Notes under the pieces: generated by a model | Told to the model about the DNA's origin: nothing | What the model saw: only the letters and a program-made list of their open reading frames with translations | Database searches by the model: none | Program-made: the position numbers and the translations under genes | Part shown: positions 42,566-51,241 of the stretch, piece after piece | How the letters are laid out: each line of letters opens with the position of its first letter | Position numbering within the stretch: position 1 is the stretch's first letter | Assembly: GCF_017753665.1 (NCBI RefSeq) | Contig: NZ_CP072524.1 | Coordinates: 1,364,001 to 1,428,000, forward strand | From: Neisseria sicca | GTDB taxonomy: Bacteria > Pseudomonadota > Gammaproteobacteria > Burkholderiales > Neisseriaceae | Length of the DNA stretch: 64,000 bases | Reading direction: 5' to 3'

Positions 42566-42663
42566 GTGGCATTCGCGCATCCCGCCGATTTTGTTTTTGA
42601 TTTTAAGAAAGACTTAAACCCTATCTGGCGGCAAAACAGTCTCAGCTTTGCCGCCCTTCTCAC

Positions 42664-44820
42664 CTAGCTACGGACCACTTTGCGCACTTGGGGAATGGCG
42701 TGCAGGTTGTGAATGATTTGGTTGATTTGCGCCAAGTCCTTCACTTTGATGATGAACTTGAATTCGACAAATCCTTCCGTACCCGCCAGCGCTTTGTTGG
42801 GAGTTTCGACGGATTCGATGTCTGCGCCGGAGTTGGAGATGGCTTGCGCCATAAGGGCGAGCAGGCCGTGGGAGTCTTCGGACTGGATGCTGAGTCCGGT
42901 GCGGTAGGCATGGCTGCCTATGCCTTCCCAGTTCGCGTCAAGCTGCTGCTCGGGATCGGATTTGAGCAGGGTCGGGCAGGTATCGCGGTGGATAATCATG
43001 CCTTTGTCTTTGACCAAAAGGGCGCGGACGGAATCGCCCGGGACGGGGTGGCAACATTCGGCAAAATGGATGCGGCCGGTTTCTTGGTCGTTGACTTTGA
43101 TGGGGCTGAGTTTGACTTCGCTGCCGAAGTGCTGCCCTGCCAGTTCGGCGATGTGCATGGCGACGTACACGGGCAGGGTGTGGCCCATGCCGACGTTGTA
43201 GAGGACTTCTTCAAACGAGGTTTGTTTGTCGTTGAGGTCGGCGAGGTATTTTTCTTTGAGGTCGTCTGAAAGCAATACGTCTTTGGGCAACAGGCTGGAC
43301 AGGGCTTTTTGCAGGAGGTTTTCGCCGAGGATAATGGCTTCGTGGCGGTTGAGGTTTTTGACGTATTGGCGGATGGCGCTGCGCGCGCGGCTAGAAACGG
43401 TGAAATTCAGCCATGCCGGATTGGGCTTGGCGTGTTCGGAAGTGATGATTTCAACGGAGTCGCCGGTTTTGAGTTTGGTACGCAGGGGCATCATGGTGTT
43501 GTTGATGCGGGCAGCGACGGTTTTGTGTCCGATGTCGGTATGGACGGCGTAGGCGAAGTCTATGGGCGTAGAGCCTTTGGGCAGCGTGAGAATTTTGCCT
43601 TTAGGCGTCAGGATATAGACTTCGTTGGGGAACAGGTCGACTTTGACGTGTTCAAGGAATTCGATAGCGTTCGCGCTGCTGGCTTGCAAATCGAGGATGT
43701 TTTTCAGCCATTGGTTGGTATGGAGGACGGCTTGATCGACGGTATTTTCGCCGGATTTGTATATCCAGTGTCCGGCGATGCCGCCTTCGGCTACGGCGTC
43801 CATTTCGCGCGTGCGGATTTGTACTTCAATGGGCAATCCGTAAGGACCGACCAAAGTTGTGTGCAGGCTTTGGTAGCCGTTGCTTTTTGGGATGGCGATG
43901 TAGTCTTTGAAGCGCCCGGGCTTGGGCTGATAGAGATTGTGCAGCGCACCCAAAGCGGCGTAACAGGCGGGAATGCTGTTGACGATGACGCGGAAGCCGT
44001 AAATATCCATGACTTCGGCAAAGCGCAATTTTTTCGCCAACATTTTTTGATGGATGCTGTACAGGTTTTTTTCCCTGCCTTTGATTTTGGCTTCGATGTT
44101 CACGCCGACCAAACGCTGACTGAAGGCACGCAAAACTTTGCCGACGACGTCGCGGCGGTTTTTACGGCTGTTGTCCATCGCTTTTTTGAGGGTTTCGTAG
44201 CGGCTCGGGTGGAGGTTTTGAAACGATAAATCCTGAAGCTCTTGATAGGCGTTGTTCAAACCTAGGCGGTTGGCGATTTGTGCGTAAATTTCGAGGGTTT
44301 CTTTGGCAATGCGGCGGCGTTTGTCGGGACGCATGGAGCCGAGCGTGCGCATATTGTGCAGGCGGTCGGCGAGTTTGACGACAATCACGCGCACGTCTTT
44401 GGTCATGGCGAGGATGAGCTTGCGGAAACTTTCCGCCTGATGCTCGGCGTGATCTTCAAATTTGAGTTTTTCGAGTTTGGAAAGCCCGTCCACCATCTCG
44501 GAGATGGTTTCGCCGAATTCTGCCGCCATTTCGATTTTCGATACACCTGTATCTTCGAGTACGTCGTGCATCACGCCCGCGCACAAGCCTTGAATGTCCA
44601 TGTGCCACAACGCAAGCTGGGTGGCGACGGCAAGGGGGTGGGTAATGTAGGGTTCGCCGCTTTTACGGGTTTGCCCGTCATGGGCGTGAAAGGCGTAGGC
44701 GACGGCTTTTTCAAGCTCGACCTGTTCGGATGGGCTGAGATAGGAGGCGGTGCGGAACAAAAGTTCGCGGGCTTCGGCAGTCAGCGCGTCGTAGGGGGCA
44801 GTGGGCTGGGGGGCGGGCAT
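42664..44820 (-). CDS. spoT: Bifunctional (p)ppGpp synthetase/hydrolase (RelA/SpoT family)
   Basis: This 718-residue protein makes and degrades the stringent alarmone. The HD hydrolase domain is intact (YITHPLAVATQLALW, HDVLEDTG), as in SpoT rather than RelA. A synthetase domain (FRVIVNSIPACYAALG, KDYIAIPKSNGYQSLHTTLVG, EVQIRTREMD), a TGS domain (VYILTPKGKILTLPKGSTPIDFAYAVH), and a C-terminal zinc/ACT region with AECCHPVPGDSV follow. The start at 44820 is just after a canonical DUS (44821-44832), and the upstream frame is unlikely to be translated. It is the third gene of gmk-rpoZ-spoT, a conserved cluster. Confidence 0.95.
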   Translation of the reverse strand: MPAPQPTAPYDALTAEARELLFRTASYLSPSEQVELEKAVAYAFHAHDGQTRKSGEPYITHPLAVATQLALWHMDIQGLCAGVMHDVLEDTGVSKIEMAAEFGETISEMVDGLSKLEKLKFEDHAEHQAESFRKLILAMTKDVRVIVVKLADRLHNMRTLGSMRPDKRRRIAKETLEIYAQIANRLGLNNAYQELQDLSFQNLHPSRYETLKKAMDNSRKNRRDVVGKVLRAFSQRLVGVNIEAKIKGREKNLYSIHQKMLAKKLRFAEVMDIYGFRVIVNSIPACYAALGALHNLYQPKPGRFKDYIAIPKSNGYQSLHTTLVGPYGLPIEVQIRTREMDAVAEGGIAGHWIYKSGENTVDQAVLHTNQWLKNILDLQASSANAIEFLEHVKVDLFPNEVYILTPKGKILTLPKGSTPIDFAYAVHTDIGHKTVAARINNTMMPLRTKLKTGDSVEIITSEHAKPNPAWLNFTVSSRARSAIRQYVKNLNRHEAIILGENLLQKALSSLLPKDVLLSDDLKEKYLADLNDKQTSFEEVLYNVGMGHTLPVYVAMHIAELAGQHFGSEVKLSPIKVNDQETGRIHFAECCHPVPGDSVRALLVKDKGMIIHRDTCPTLLKSDPEQQLDANWEGIGSHAYRTGLSIQSEDSHGLLALMAQAISNSGADIESVETPNKALAGTEGFVEFKFIIKVKDLAQINQIIHNLHAIPQVRKVVRS

Positions 44821-44928
44821 TTCAGACGGCCTTCGGTGTGTGTTTTGTTTTGAGCCGTCAGACTGTATCGGTCGGATGTCGCGCCGATACAATCCGCGCG
44901 GCGGTTGGGCAGATTTTGCCTGCCGGTA

Positions 44929-45135
44929 TTATTTGTTGCGGGTCAGCAGTTCGGTACCGATTTGACCGGCGGCGATTTCGCGCAGGGCGGTAACGGTCGG
45001 TTTGTTGTTGCGGATGTCGTCAACCATAGGGGCGTTGCCGTTTTCAAGCTGGCGCGCGCGGCGGGCGGCGACGAGGGTCAGGTCGAAATGATTGGGGATT
45101 TTGCCAGTGCAGTCTTCAGTGGTGATACGGGCCAT
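44929..45135 (-). CDS. rpoZ: RNA polymerase omega subunit
   Basis: Omega is a 68-residue accessory subunit that helps fold beta-prime and forms part of the ppGpp site in some bacteria. MARITTEDC at the start and TLVAARRARQLENG in the middle are diagnostic. It lies between gmk and spoT on the same strand, as in E. coli, tying transcription to stringent control. Confidence 0.95.
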   Translation of the reverse strand: MARITTEDCTGKIPNHFDLTLVAARRARQLENGNAPMVDDIRNNKPTVTALREIAAGQIGTELLTRNK

Positions 45136-45194
45136 TTGTTTGCTTTCTTTCTATTAATTTGTGATGGAATGTAAATGCGTATTTTCGCTGTTTT

Positions 45195-45812
45195 TCAGGA
45201 ATTTTCCAACAGGTTTGAGATAAATCCTTGCTGGGAAGATTTTTTCAGACGACCTGCTTTGATGATGTGGAGCAAATCGGCTTCTGCCCTGTCCAAATCA
45301 TCGTTGACGACGATATAGTCAAACAGGACGGATTGTTCGATTTCGTGACGCGCTTTGGAGAGGCGGGTTTGGATGACTTCCTCGCTGTCGGTGCCGCGCC
45401 CGATAAGGCGTTCGGCAAGGACTTCGAACGAAGGCGGCAGAATGAAGATGCTGCTGGCTTCAGGCAGGGACTTGCGCACCTGCGCCGCGCCTTGCACGTC
45501 GATTTCCAAAATCACATCGTAACCCTCTTCGCTAAGGGAATTGACCCCCGCGATGCTGGTTCCGTAATAATTACCGAAAACGTTTGCGTGTTCGAGGAAG
45601 GCTTTTTGTTTGATTAAAGACTCAAATTCCTCTTTGGGAACAAAATGATAATGCACGCCATGCTGTTCGCCTTCGCGCGGCTGGCGGGTGGTGTGCGATA
45701 CGGAGACGCGCAAATCGGCGTTGTTTTTCAAAAGACGGGAAACCAGCGTGGTCTTGCCCGTGCCGGAAGCGGCGGAGATGATGAAAATATTGCCTTTTTT
45801 ATGGGGTTTCAT
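45195..45812 (-). CDS. gmk: Guanylate kinase
   Basis: Gmk phosphorylates GMP to GDP, an essential step in GTP and (p)ppGpp supply. The 205-residue protein has the P-loop SAASGTGKTTL (about 12-22), SVSHTTRQPREGE, DVILEIDVQGA and an Arg-rich lid. The start was placed at MKPHKKG; the longer frame upstream is not family-like. Two DUS elements lie inside or at the end (e.g. TTCAGACGACCT near 45244). It is the first gene of the gmk-rpoZ-spoT operon. Confidence 0.95.
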   Translation of the reverse strand: MKPHKKGNIFIISAASGTGKTTLVSRLLKNNADLRVSVSHTTRQPREGEQHGVHYHFVPKEEFESLIKQKAFLEHANVFGNYYGTSIAGVNSLSEEGYDVILEIDVQGAAQVRKSLPEASSIFILPPSFEVLAERLIGRGTDSEEVIQTRLSKARHEIEQSVLFDYIVVNDDLDRAEADLLHIIKAGRLKKSSQQGFISNLLENS

Positions 45813-45964
45813 GATTTTGGTACCGATGGGATTATCTGTTGATTGTAGCATACGGGGCGTGTAATTTCATGTTCAGACGACCTTTCAGCCCCGATGGATT
45901 TGGCAACCGACGGTCTGACGGCTACAATATCGCGTTAAAAACTTTTCATTTGGGAACACGCAAA

Positions 45965-46525
45965 ATGTTGGTTCATCCTGAGGCGATGGGCGTCGCCGCA
46001 TTGGCGGACAAAATCCGCAAAATCGAAAACTGGCCGCAAAAAGGCATTTTATTTCACGACATTACACCGGTACTTCAAAGCGCGGAATATTTCCGCCTTT
46101 TGGTGGATTTGCTGGTCTATCGCTATATGGGTCAGAAAATCGATGTCGTGGCAGGCTTGGACGCACGCGGCTTCATCATCGGCGCGGCGCTGGCGTATCA
46201 GTTGAACGTCGGCTTCGTCCCCATCCGTAAAAAGGGCAAGCTGCCTTTTGATACGATTTCGCAAAGCTACGCGCTGGAATACGGCGAAGCGACGGTCGAA
46301 ATCCACAAAGACGCGGTCAAACCCGGCGCGCGCGTGCTGCTGGTCGATGACCTGGTCGCAACCGGCGGCACTATGCTCGCAGGCGTGGAATTAATCCGCA
46401 AACTCGGCGGCGAAGTCGTTGAAGCGGCGGCGATTTTGGAATTTACGGACTTGATCGGCGGCAACAAAATCCGTGAAAACGGCGTTCCCCTGTTTACCCT
46501 GCTGCAAAACGAAGGCTGCATGTAA
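45965..46525 (+). CDS. apt: Adenine phosphoribosyltransferase
   Basis: Apt converts adenine and PRPP to AMP in purine salvage. The 186-residue type I PRTase has DITPVLQ near the N-terminus, GLDARGFIIGAALAYQL, FVPIRKKGKLP, and the PRPP loop VLLVDDLVATGGTM. The start ATG 45965 was chosen over an upstream frame lacking the motif context. It is divergent from gmk and ends in a DUS hairpin. Confidence 0.95.
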   Translation: MLVHPEAMGVAALADKIRKIENWPQKGILFHDITPVLQSAEYFRLLVDLLVYRYMGQKIDVVAGLDARGFIIGAALAYQLNVGFVPIRKKGKLPFDTISQSYALEYGEATVEIHKDAVKPGARVLLVDDLVATGGTMLAGVELIRKLGGEVVEAAAILEFTDLIGGNKIRENGVPLFTLLQNEGCM

Positions 46526-46541
46526 ACTTTGCCCATGCCTC

Positions 46542-46584
46542 AAAGGTCGTCTGAAACAGCCATTCCGCTTTTCAGACGACCTTT
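46542..46584 (+). terminator. DUS inverted pair after apt
   Basis: AAAGGTCGTCTGAAA and TTTTCAGACGACCTTT pair 16 nt past apt. Confidence 0.75.
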
Positions 46585-46694
46585 TGTTGTCCCTGATTAC
46601 GCGGTTAATGTAAATATCGGTTTCAGATTCGGATAATGCCACCAAATCGTTTAGAATACGGTTCTAATTGATTCTAATAAAGATACGGCAAGTA

Positions 46695-48542
46695 ATGAAC
46701 GCACAACGCATATTTTCCCTCTCGCTCAGCCTGATTGCCGCCGCGATTTTGTCGGCGTGTGCCTCCGAAAACGACACGACTTCATCCAAAGAGCCTGGCT
46801 CTTCCCTGACCGAACCCGCTTCCATCCCCGCCCGCCGCGCCGAAGGCGAATCCAAAGTATTGTCCGATTACGGTCAATATCAAGGCGCGCTGGATGCTGC
46901 CAAGCGCGGCGACGATATGTGGGTGCAACAATTCTTGGCACAGGCGGGCGACAGCGCGATGGCTGAAAACGTCCGCAACGAATGGCTCAAAAGCCTCGGC
47001 GCGCGCGGACAATGGGATGTGTTCCGCCAAGAAAACAAAAAGCTTAATGCGGCGGGCCGGGTGCAGGAAGTGCAATGTTATGCCGAATTGAGCAGCGGCA
47101 GCTACAACATGGCGGCAGAGCTTATACGCCTTACCAACAAGCTGCCTGCGGGCTGTACCCGCTTGGTCGAAAGCGCGGCATCGGCAGGTCGTCTGAACAA
47201 CAACGACGCATGGCGCCGCGTGCGCGGATTGTTGAGCAACAGCCAAACCAGCGACGCACGCAGCTTGGCAGCCGCATTGGGCAGCCCGTTTGAGGGCGGC
47301 TTGCAAGGTGCGCGCGAATACAGCCTTTTGAACGTCATCGGCAAAGACGCGCGCAAATCCTCCTCCGCAGCTTCTACGCTGTCCGGCATGGAATCCGGCT
47401 TAAGCCGAGAACAAAGTAGCTTCGCATGGGGCGTATTGGGACTCTACCAAGCGCAAAATCAAAACATGCAGACCGCGTTGAGCTACTACAACCGCGTTTC
47501 CGACCGCAAACAACTGACCGACGAGCAATTCGAATGGTACGCCCGCGCCGCCCTGCGCCTGCAACGCTGGAACGAATTGTCGGGCATCATCCAACAAATG
47601 CCCGACAACCTGCAAAAAGACCCGACTTGGCAATACTGGCTGGGCCGCAGCTACGCCGCACAAGGCAACCAAAGCCGTGCTAAAGAAATGTACGAAAAAG
47701 CCGCCACAAGCGGACGCAATTTCTACGCCGTCTTAGCAGGCGAAGAACTCGGCCGCCGCGTCAATACCAAAAACAACGTTTCCGACGCCGATAAAAAAGA
47801 CGTCCGCCGCATGGCAGATGACGGCGCCATCAAACGCGCGCTGGTTCTGTTTAAAAACAGCCAAAGCAGCAACGATGCCAAAATGCGCCGTCAAGCGCAG
47901 GCGGAATGGCGTTTCGCCACCCGCGACTTCAACGAGGACAACCTCCTGACTGCCGCGCAAGTCGCCTTTGAAAACCAGTTTTACGACATGGCGATCAACA
48001 GCGCCGACCGGACCGAGCGCAAACTCAACTACAACCTGCGCTACCTCTCTCCGTTTAAAGAGACCACCGTCCGTTACGCCTCACAAGCAGGGGTCGATCC
48101 CGCTTGGGTTTACGGCCTGATCCGCCAAGAAAGCCGCTTCGTCATGGGCGCGCAATCCAGCGTCGGCGCGCAAGGCCTGATGCAGGTTATGCCCGCCACC
48201 GCCCGCGAAATCGCCGGCAAAATCGGCATGAGCAGCAGCGAACTCTACACCATGGATGGCAACATCCGCATGGGTACTTGGTACATGGCAGACGCCAAAC
48301 GCCGCCTGCAAAACAACGAAGTGATGGCAACCGCAGGCTACAATGCCGGCCCCGGACGAGCCCGCAACTGGCAGGCTTCTACGCCTCTGGAAGGCGCGAT
48401 TTACGCCGAAACCATCCCCTTTACCGAAACCCGCGACTACGTCAAAAAAGTCATGACCAACGCAACCTTCTACGCCTCCCTGTTCAACGAGCCGCAAACT
48501 TCGCTGGAACAGCGTATGGGAACCGTTCCGGGCCGTTATTGA
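46695..48542 (+). CDS. ltgA: Lytic murein transglycosylase, Slt70-type lipoprotein
   Basis: This 615-residue enzyme cleaves the glycan strand of peptidoglycan with formation of 1,6-anhydro-MurNAc. Residues 1-22 are a lipoprotein signal (LSACAS, Cys about 22). A long helical U-domain follows (about 60-450), then the SLT catalytic domain with Glu in LIRQESRF, VGAQGLMQVMP and MATAGYNAGPGRA. This fits the meningococcal/gonococcal LtgA, which releases fragments that affect host cells. The start is ATG 46695 (MNAQRIF). Confidence 0.93.
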   Translation: MNAQRIFSLSLSLIAAAILSACASENDTTSSKEPGSSLTEPASIPARRAEGESKVLSDYGQYQGALDAAKRGDDMWVQQFLAQAGDSAMAENVRNEWLKSLGARGQWDVFRQENKKLNAAGRVQEVQCYAELSSGSYNMAAELIRLTNKLPAGCTRLVESAASAGRLNNNDAWRRVRGLLSNSQTSDARSLAAALGSPFEGGLQGAREYSLLNVIGKDARKSSSAASTLSGMESGLSREQSSFAWGVLGLYQAQNQNMQTALSYYNRVSDRKQLTDEQFEWYARAALRLQRWNELSGIIQQMPDNLQKDPTWQYWLGRSYAAQGNQSRAKEMYEKAATSGRNFYAVLAGEELGRRVNTKNNVSDADKKDVRRMADDGAIKRALVLFKNSQSSNDAKMRRQAQAEWRFATRDFNEDNLLTAAQVAFENQFYDMAINSADRTERKLNYNLRYLSPFKETTVRYASQAGVDPAWVYGLIRQESRFVMGAQSSVGAQGLMQVMPATAREIAGKIGMSSSELYTMDGNIRMGTWYMADAKRRLQNNEVMATAGYNAGPGRARNWQASTPLEGAIYAETIPFTETRDYVKKVMTNATFYASLFNEPQTSLEQRMGTVPGRY

Positions 48543-48588
48543 TTGGCGCGGCTGCATACTATTGGATTGTTCGATAGGTGCGAAAGCT

Positions 48589-48635
48589 AAAAGGTCGTCT
48601 GAAAAACCTGAATCAGGTTTTTCAGACGACCTTTT
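48589..48635 (+). terminator. DUS inverted pair after ltgA
   Basis: AAAAGGTCGTCTGAAAAACC and GGTTTTTCAGACGACCTTTT form a 20-bp stem. Confidence 0.8.
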
Positions 48636-48768
48636 GTATAAACAGGGTCTGACAATGAGTTTATCGCAGAGATAGTTGGTTATAATGAGCCATTTGCTAT
48701 CCGTTGCTGTTCTTAGTCCTGATTGCGCGGGGTGATATGACTGCTTTTTGTTTCATGGGGAAATAAAG

Positions 48769-48796
48769 AAAACCCGTCGAATAATCGACGGGTTTT
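48769..48796 (-). terminator. Rho-independent terminator of tRNA-Ser
   Basis: AAAACCCGTCGA and TCGACGGGTTTT form a 12-bp stem around a 4-nt loop, 7 nt past the tRNA 3' end in the leftward direction, followed by a T-rich stretch. Confidence 0.85.
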
Positions 48797-48803
48797 GGTA
48801 TGA

Positions 48804-48896
48804 TGGCGGAGTAAGAGGGATTCGAACCCTCGATGCAGGTTGACCCCACATGCTTCCTTAGCAGGGAAGTGCCTTCAGCCTCTCAGCCATTACTCC
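48804..48896 (-). tRNA. serV: tRNA-Ser (anticodon GCU)
   Basis: On the minus strand a 93-nt tRNA runs from GGAGTAATGGCTGAG to CTTACTCC, with G as discriminator and an encoded CCA (48804-48806). The acceptor stem GGAGTAA/TTACTCC, the anticodon arm CTTCC-CTGCTAA-GGAAG, a long variable arm and the T-loop GGTTCGAATCC fit class II tRNA-Ser. The GCU anticodon reads AGC and AGU. It has its own promoter and terminator. The symbol follows common usage and is not certain for this genus. Confidence 0.96.
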
Positions 48897-48909
48897 TAAG
48901 GAAGTGCGT

Positions 48910-48938
48910 AATATACTGGTTTGGTTCGGACGTGTCAA
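48910..48938 (-). promoter_or_regulatory. Sigma-70 promoter of tRNA-Ser
   Basis: On the minus strand, TTGACA (48933-48938) and TATATT (48910-48915) are separated by exactly 17 bp. The 5' end of the tRNA lies about 14 nt downstream of the -10. Confidence 0.75.
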
Positions 48939-49055
48939 GCCGAGCCTGAGTGTATTTTTTAACCGCATGAAATCATTTGTATAAAATATAAAGAAATGTG
49001 AAATTGTAGCCCGTATGCGGCGGCTGGTACAATTCATGCTTGGTTTCAGGATGTG

Positions 49056-49622
49056 ATGAAAATGAATGATTTAATCGTATTGAACAAGCCTTATGGCGTG
49101 ATTTGCCAGTTTTCGGCGCATGAAAAGTATGGATGTTTGAAAGATTATGTGTCGCTGCCGGACTTTTATCCGGCGGGGCGTTTGGATACGGACAGCGAGG
49201 GTTTGCTGCTGCTGACGAACGACGGGCGCTTGCAGGCGCGGATTGCGGATCCCAAGTTTAAGCTGGAAAAAACTTATTGGGCGCAGGTGGAAGGTTCGCC
49301 CGAAGAAGCGAAGCTGGATATGCTGCGGCGCGGGGTGGATTTGGGGGATTTTGTCACGCGTCCGGCAAAGGTTCGCGTATTAGAGGCGGGCGAAGCGGAT
49401 GTTTTGTGGCCGCGCGTGCCGCCTATCCGCGTGCGCAAATCTGTGCCTGATTTTTGGGTGGAAATTCGGATTTCGGAAGGGAAAAACCGTCAGGTCAGGC
49501 GTATGACGGCTAAGGCGGGTTTTCCGTGTCTGCGTTTGGTCAGGGTGGCGATAGGTCGTCTGAATCTATTCGATTTGGGCTTGGCGCTTGGGCAATGGAC
49601 GTTTGCGCCGCATAAGCCTTGA
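49056..49622 (+). CDS. rluE: rRNA large-subunit pseudouridine synthase RluE-type
   Basis: This 188-residue enzyme isomerises a uridine in 23S rRNA (U2457 in E. coli). Motifs of the RsuA/RluB/E/F family are visible: LIVLNKPYGVICQFS, the catalytic GRLDTDSEGLLLLTNDG (Asp), and ISEGKNRQVRRMTAKAG. There is no N-terminal S4 domain, as expected for RluE. I took ATG 49056; ATG 49062 is also possible, and AGGA lies upstream of both. Confidence 0.9.
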   Translation: MKMNDLIVLNKPYGVICQFSAHEKYGCLKDYVSLPDFYPAGRLDTDSEGLLLLTNDGRLQARIADPKFKLEKTYWAQVEGSPEEAKLDMLRRGVDLGDFVTRPAKVRVLEAGEADVLWPRVPPIRVRKSVPDFWVEIRISEGKNRQVRRMTAKAGFPCLRLVRVAIGRLNLFDLGLALGQWTFAPHKP

Positions 49623-49659
49623 TGAAAGGCTGCCCGTTAAATAAATGGGTCAATAACGA

Positions 49660-49704
49660 AAAGGTCGTCTGAAAACCCTGCAATACGGTTTTCAGACGAC
49701 CTTT
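49660..49704. terminator. DUS inverted pair between the convergent rluE and DUF4198 genes
   Basis: AAAGGTCGTCTGAAAACC and GGTTTTCAGACGACCTTT form the stem and can end transcripts from both sides. Confidence 0.8.
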
Positions 49705-49715
49705 GTTATTGGATA

Positions 49716-50522
49716 TTAATGATGCGTATGACCGATTTGGAAGGTCATAGTGGTGTAGTTCGCCTGTTTTTGGCACACGCTTTGATCGGGGAAATCGGCT
49801 TTGTGTTCTACGCTGGCTTTCCAGAAGCCTTGACGCAGGGGGATGATGCTGACTTCGCCTTTGTCGTCCGTAGTGTCGGAGAAGGCTTGGGCTTCGGTTT
49901 TGTGGGTTTTGCTGCGGTCGCTGGTGTCGAAACCGTCAAATGTGGCGGTAACGGTGGCGTTCGGCAGCGGCTCGCCGTTGAAAAGGACACGGACTTTGAA
50001 GCGTTCGCCGACGTGGACGTTTGCGGGGTTGTCCAGCGGAACGATTTCTAAATGTTGTCCAACTTGCTTGGTAATGACGGAGGTGTCTGCGCTTTCGTGT
50101 CCGACGTTGACGATGTTTTTACCGAACATTCGGGTTTGTTCGCAATAGCTGGCGTCAGGCATTTCTTTGATGCTCGCCTGTTTCCAGCCTGCGCTGTTTT
50201 TAGACCAGAAGGTCGGCTGGTATTCGGCGGTAACGAGGTAGCTGCCGTCTTTAACCGGCTGTTTGCTGCGGTATTGGTAGTTGAACGTCCCTTTTTGAAT
50301 CAGATTTTCTTTGCCTTTTTCGGTAACGAGCTGCATGGGTTTGCTGAAAATGTGCAAGCGGTCTTTGGCGATGGGCTCGAGTTCTGGGAACTCGCCGTAG
50401 CCCAATTCGGCTTGAAGGTATTCGCCGCCGTGCGTATGAGCGGTTTCGACCCAGACGCGGTGTGCTTGGGCGGTTGTGCTGAACAGGAGCGCGGATGCGA
50501 TGAACAATGCGGTTTTTTTCAT
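49716..50522 (-). CDS. DUF4198 domain-containing periplasmic protein
   Basis: This 268-residue protein has a Sec signal peptide (MKKTALFIASALLFSTTAQA, cleavage near residue 20) followed by His-Arg-Val-Trp (AHRVWVETAHTHGGEYL). The start of the mature protein is rich in histidines, and the C-terminus ends QIGHTHH. DUF4198 proteins are often encoded near nickel or cobalt transport systems, and a metal-binding role fits the histidines but is inferred. A Big-like segment (VRVLFNGEPLPNATVTATF) lies near residue 180. The start MKKTALF was chosen as the obvious signal peptide. Confidence 0.85.
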   Translation of the reverse strand: MKKTALFIASALLFSTTAQAHRVWVETAHTHGGEYLQAELGYGEFPELEPIAKDRLHIFSKPMQLVTEKGKENLIQKGTFNYQYRSKQPVKDGSYLVTAEYQPTFWSKNSAGWKQASIKEMPDASYCEQTRMFGKNIVNVGHESADTSVITKQVGQHLEIVPLDNPANVHVGERFKVRVLFNGEPLPNATVTATFDGFDTSDRSKTHKTEAQAFSDTTDDKGEVSIIPLRQGFWKASVEHKADFPDQSVCQKQANYTTMTFQIGHTHH

Positions 50523-50604
50523 TGGGTTCTCCAAATGTATCGGGTAGAAATTTGATTGGTTATAATATAACAATTTTATTTATAACGAAACGGTTTCACA
50601 AAAA

Positions 50605-50669
50605 AAAGGTCGTCTGAAAACAGGATTTCTGTTTTCAGACGACCTTTCGCTTAGCTGATGTTTAAGCGT
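50605..50669. repeat. 65-nt segment identical to 29476-29540 (inverted)
   Basis: It covers the last codons and terminator of the DUF2322 gene. The copy near 29.5 kb carries the same bases, including the sequence around the stop codon. Confidence 0.85.
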
Positions 50670-50979
50670 TAACCGGCTTTAGAAGCAATCTGAGGTTTTC
50701 GTTTTTCACTTGCAACAGCAAATCGATATTGGGATGCTTGCCCGGATTGGCTTGCGCATCGGCAACGTGTTCGGCAAACCAATCCAAACCCTGCGCAGCA
50801 GCAGCGGCATCGAGCTTGCCGCCGAAATTCAATGCCAAAGCGTTGTAGAGTTTCAGCGAGCCTTGCTTGCCGGGCGCATTGGGAATGTGATGGACGGCTT
50901 TGCCTTGTGCGTCGAGGATGTCGAGTCCGCTCAAATGACCGATGTCGGGCATGGCGGCGAGGTTGTCTTGGAAGCTCAT
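50662..50979 (-). CDS. DUF2322 family protein
   Basis: This 105-residue cytoplasmic protein begins MSFQDNLAAMP and carries GSLKLYNALALNFGGKLDAAAAAQGLDWFAEHVADA, the hallmark of DUF2322. Function is unknown. The start at 50979 follows AAAGGA; the ORF's earlier Met is less likely. Its promoter may lie in the Correia element 50 bp upstream, and its 3' end carries the 65-nt duplicated segment. Confidence 0.85.
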   Translation of the reverse strand: MSFQDNLAAMPDIGHLSGLDILDAQGKAVHHIPNAPGKQGSLKLYNALALNFGGKLDAAAAAQGLDWFAEHVADAQANPGKHPNIDLLLQVKNENLRLLLKPVNA

Positions 50980-51020
50980 GGTTGTCCTTTCTAACATGGG
51001 ATTTTCAACGAAAAATACCT

Positions 51021-51046
51021 TGTATAGTGGATTATAGTGGATTAAC
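51021..51046 (-). promoter_or_regulatory. TATAAT created at the duplicated Correia end
   Basis: TATAGTGGAT precedes a second TATAGTGGATTAAC. On the minus strand the junction reads ACTATAATCC, with a consensus -10 at 51031-51036, about 52 nt from the DUF2322 start. The -35 is weak. Confidence 0.4.
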
Positions 51047-51188
51047 TTTAAACCAGTACGGCGTTGCCTCGCCTTAGCTCAAAGAGAACGATTCTCTAAG
51101 GTGCTCAAGCACCAAGTGAATCGGTTCCGTACTATCTGTACTGTCTGCGGCTTCGTCGCCTTGTCCTGATTTTTGTTAATCCACTATA
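51033..51188. repeat. Correia repeat enclosed element (CREE), 156 bp, second copy
   Basis: The ends TATAGTGGATTAAC and GTTAATCCACTATA and the body match the copy at 5915-6071 in reverse, with a few differences (for example a shorter A/T run next to one end). A partial second terminal sequence (TATAGTGGAT, 51023-51032) abuts its left end. Confidence 0.93.
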
Positions 51189-51191
51189 AAA

Positions 51192-51230
51192 AGGTCGTCT
51201 GAAACCCATACATTCAGTTTCAGACGACCT
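51192..51230 (-). terminator. DUS inverted pair after upp
   Basis: AGGTCGTCTGAAAC and GTTTCAGACGACCT pair 12 nt past the end of the leftward upp gene. Confidence 0.75.
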
Positions 51231-51241
51231 CAAATCACGAA

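Larger units (their letters stand above)
48543..48803. other. Intergenic region between ltgA and tRNA-Ser
   Basis: This region holds the ltgA DUS hairpin (48589-48635) and the tRNA terminator (48769-48796). Between them lies about 130 bp, including a TATAAT-like GGTTATAATGAG near 48680 with no gene to serve. No other feature is evident. Confidence 0.5.
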
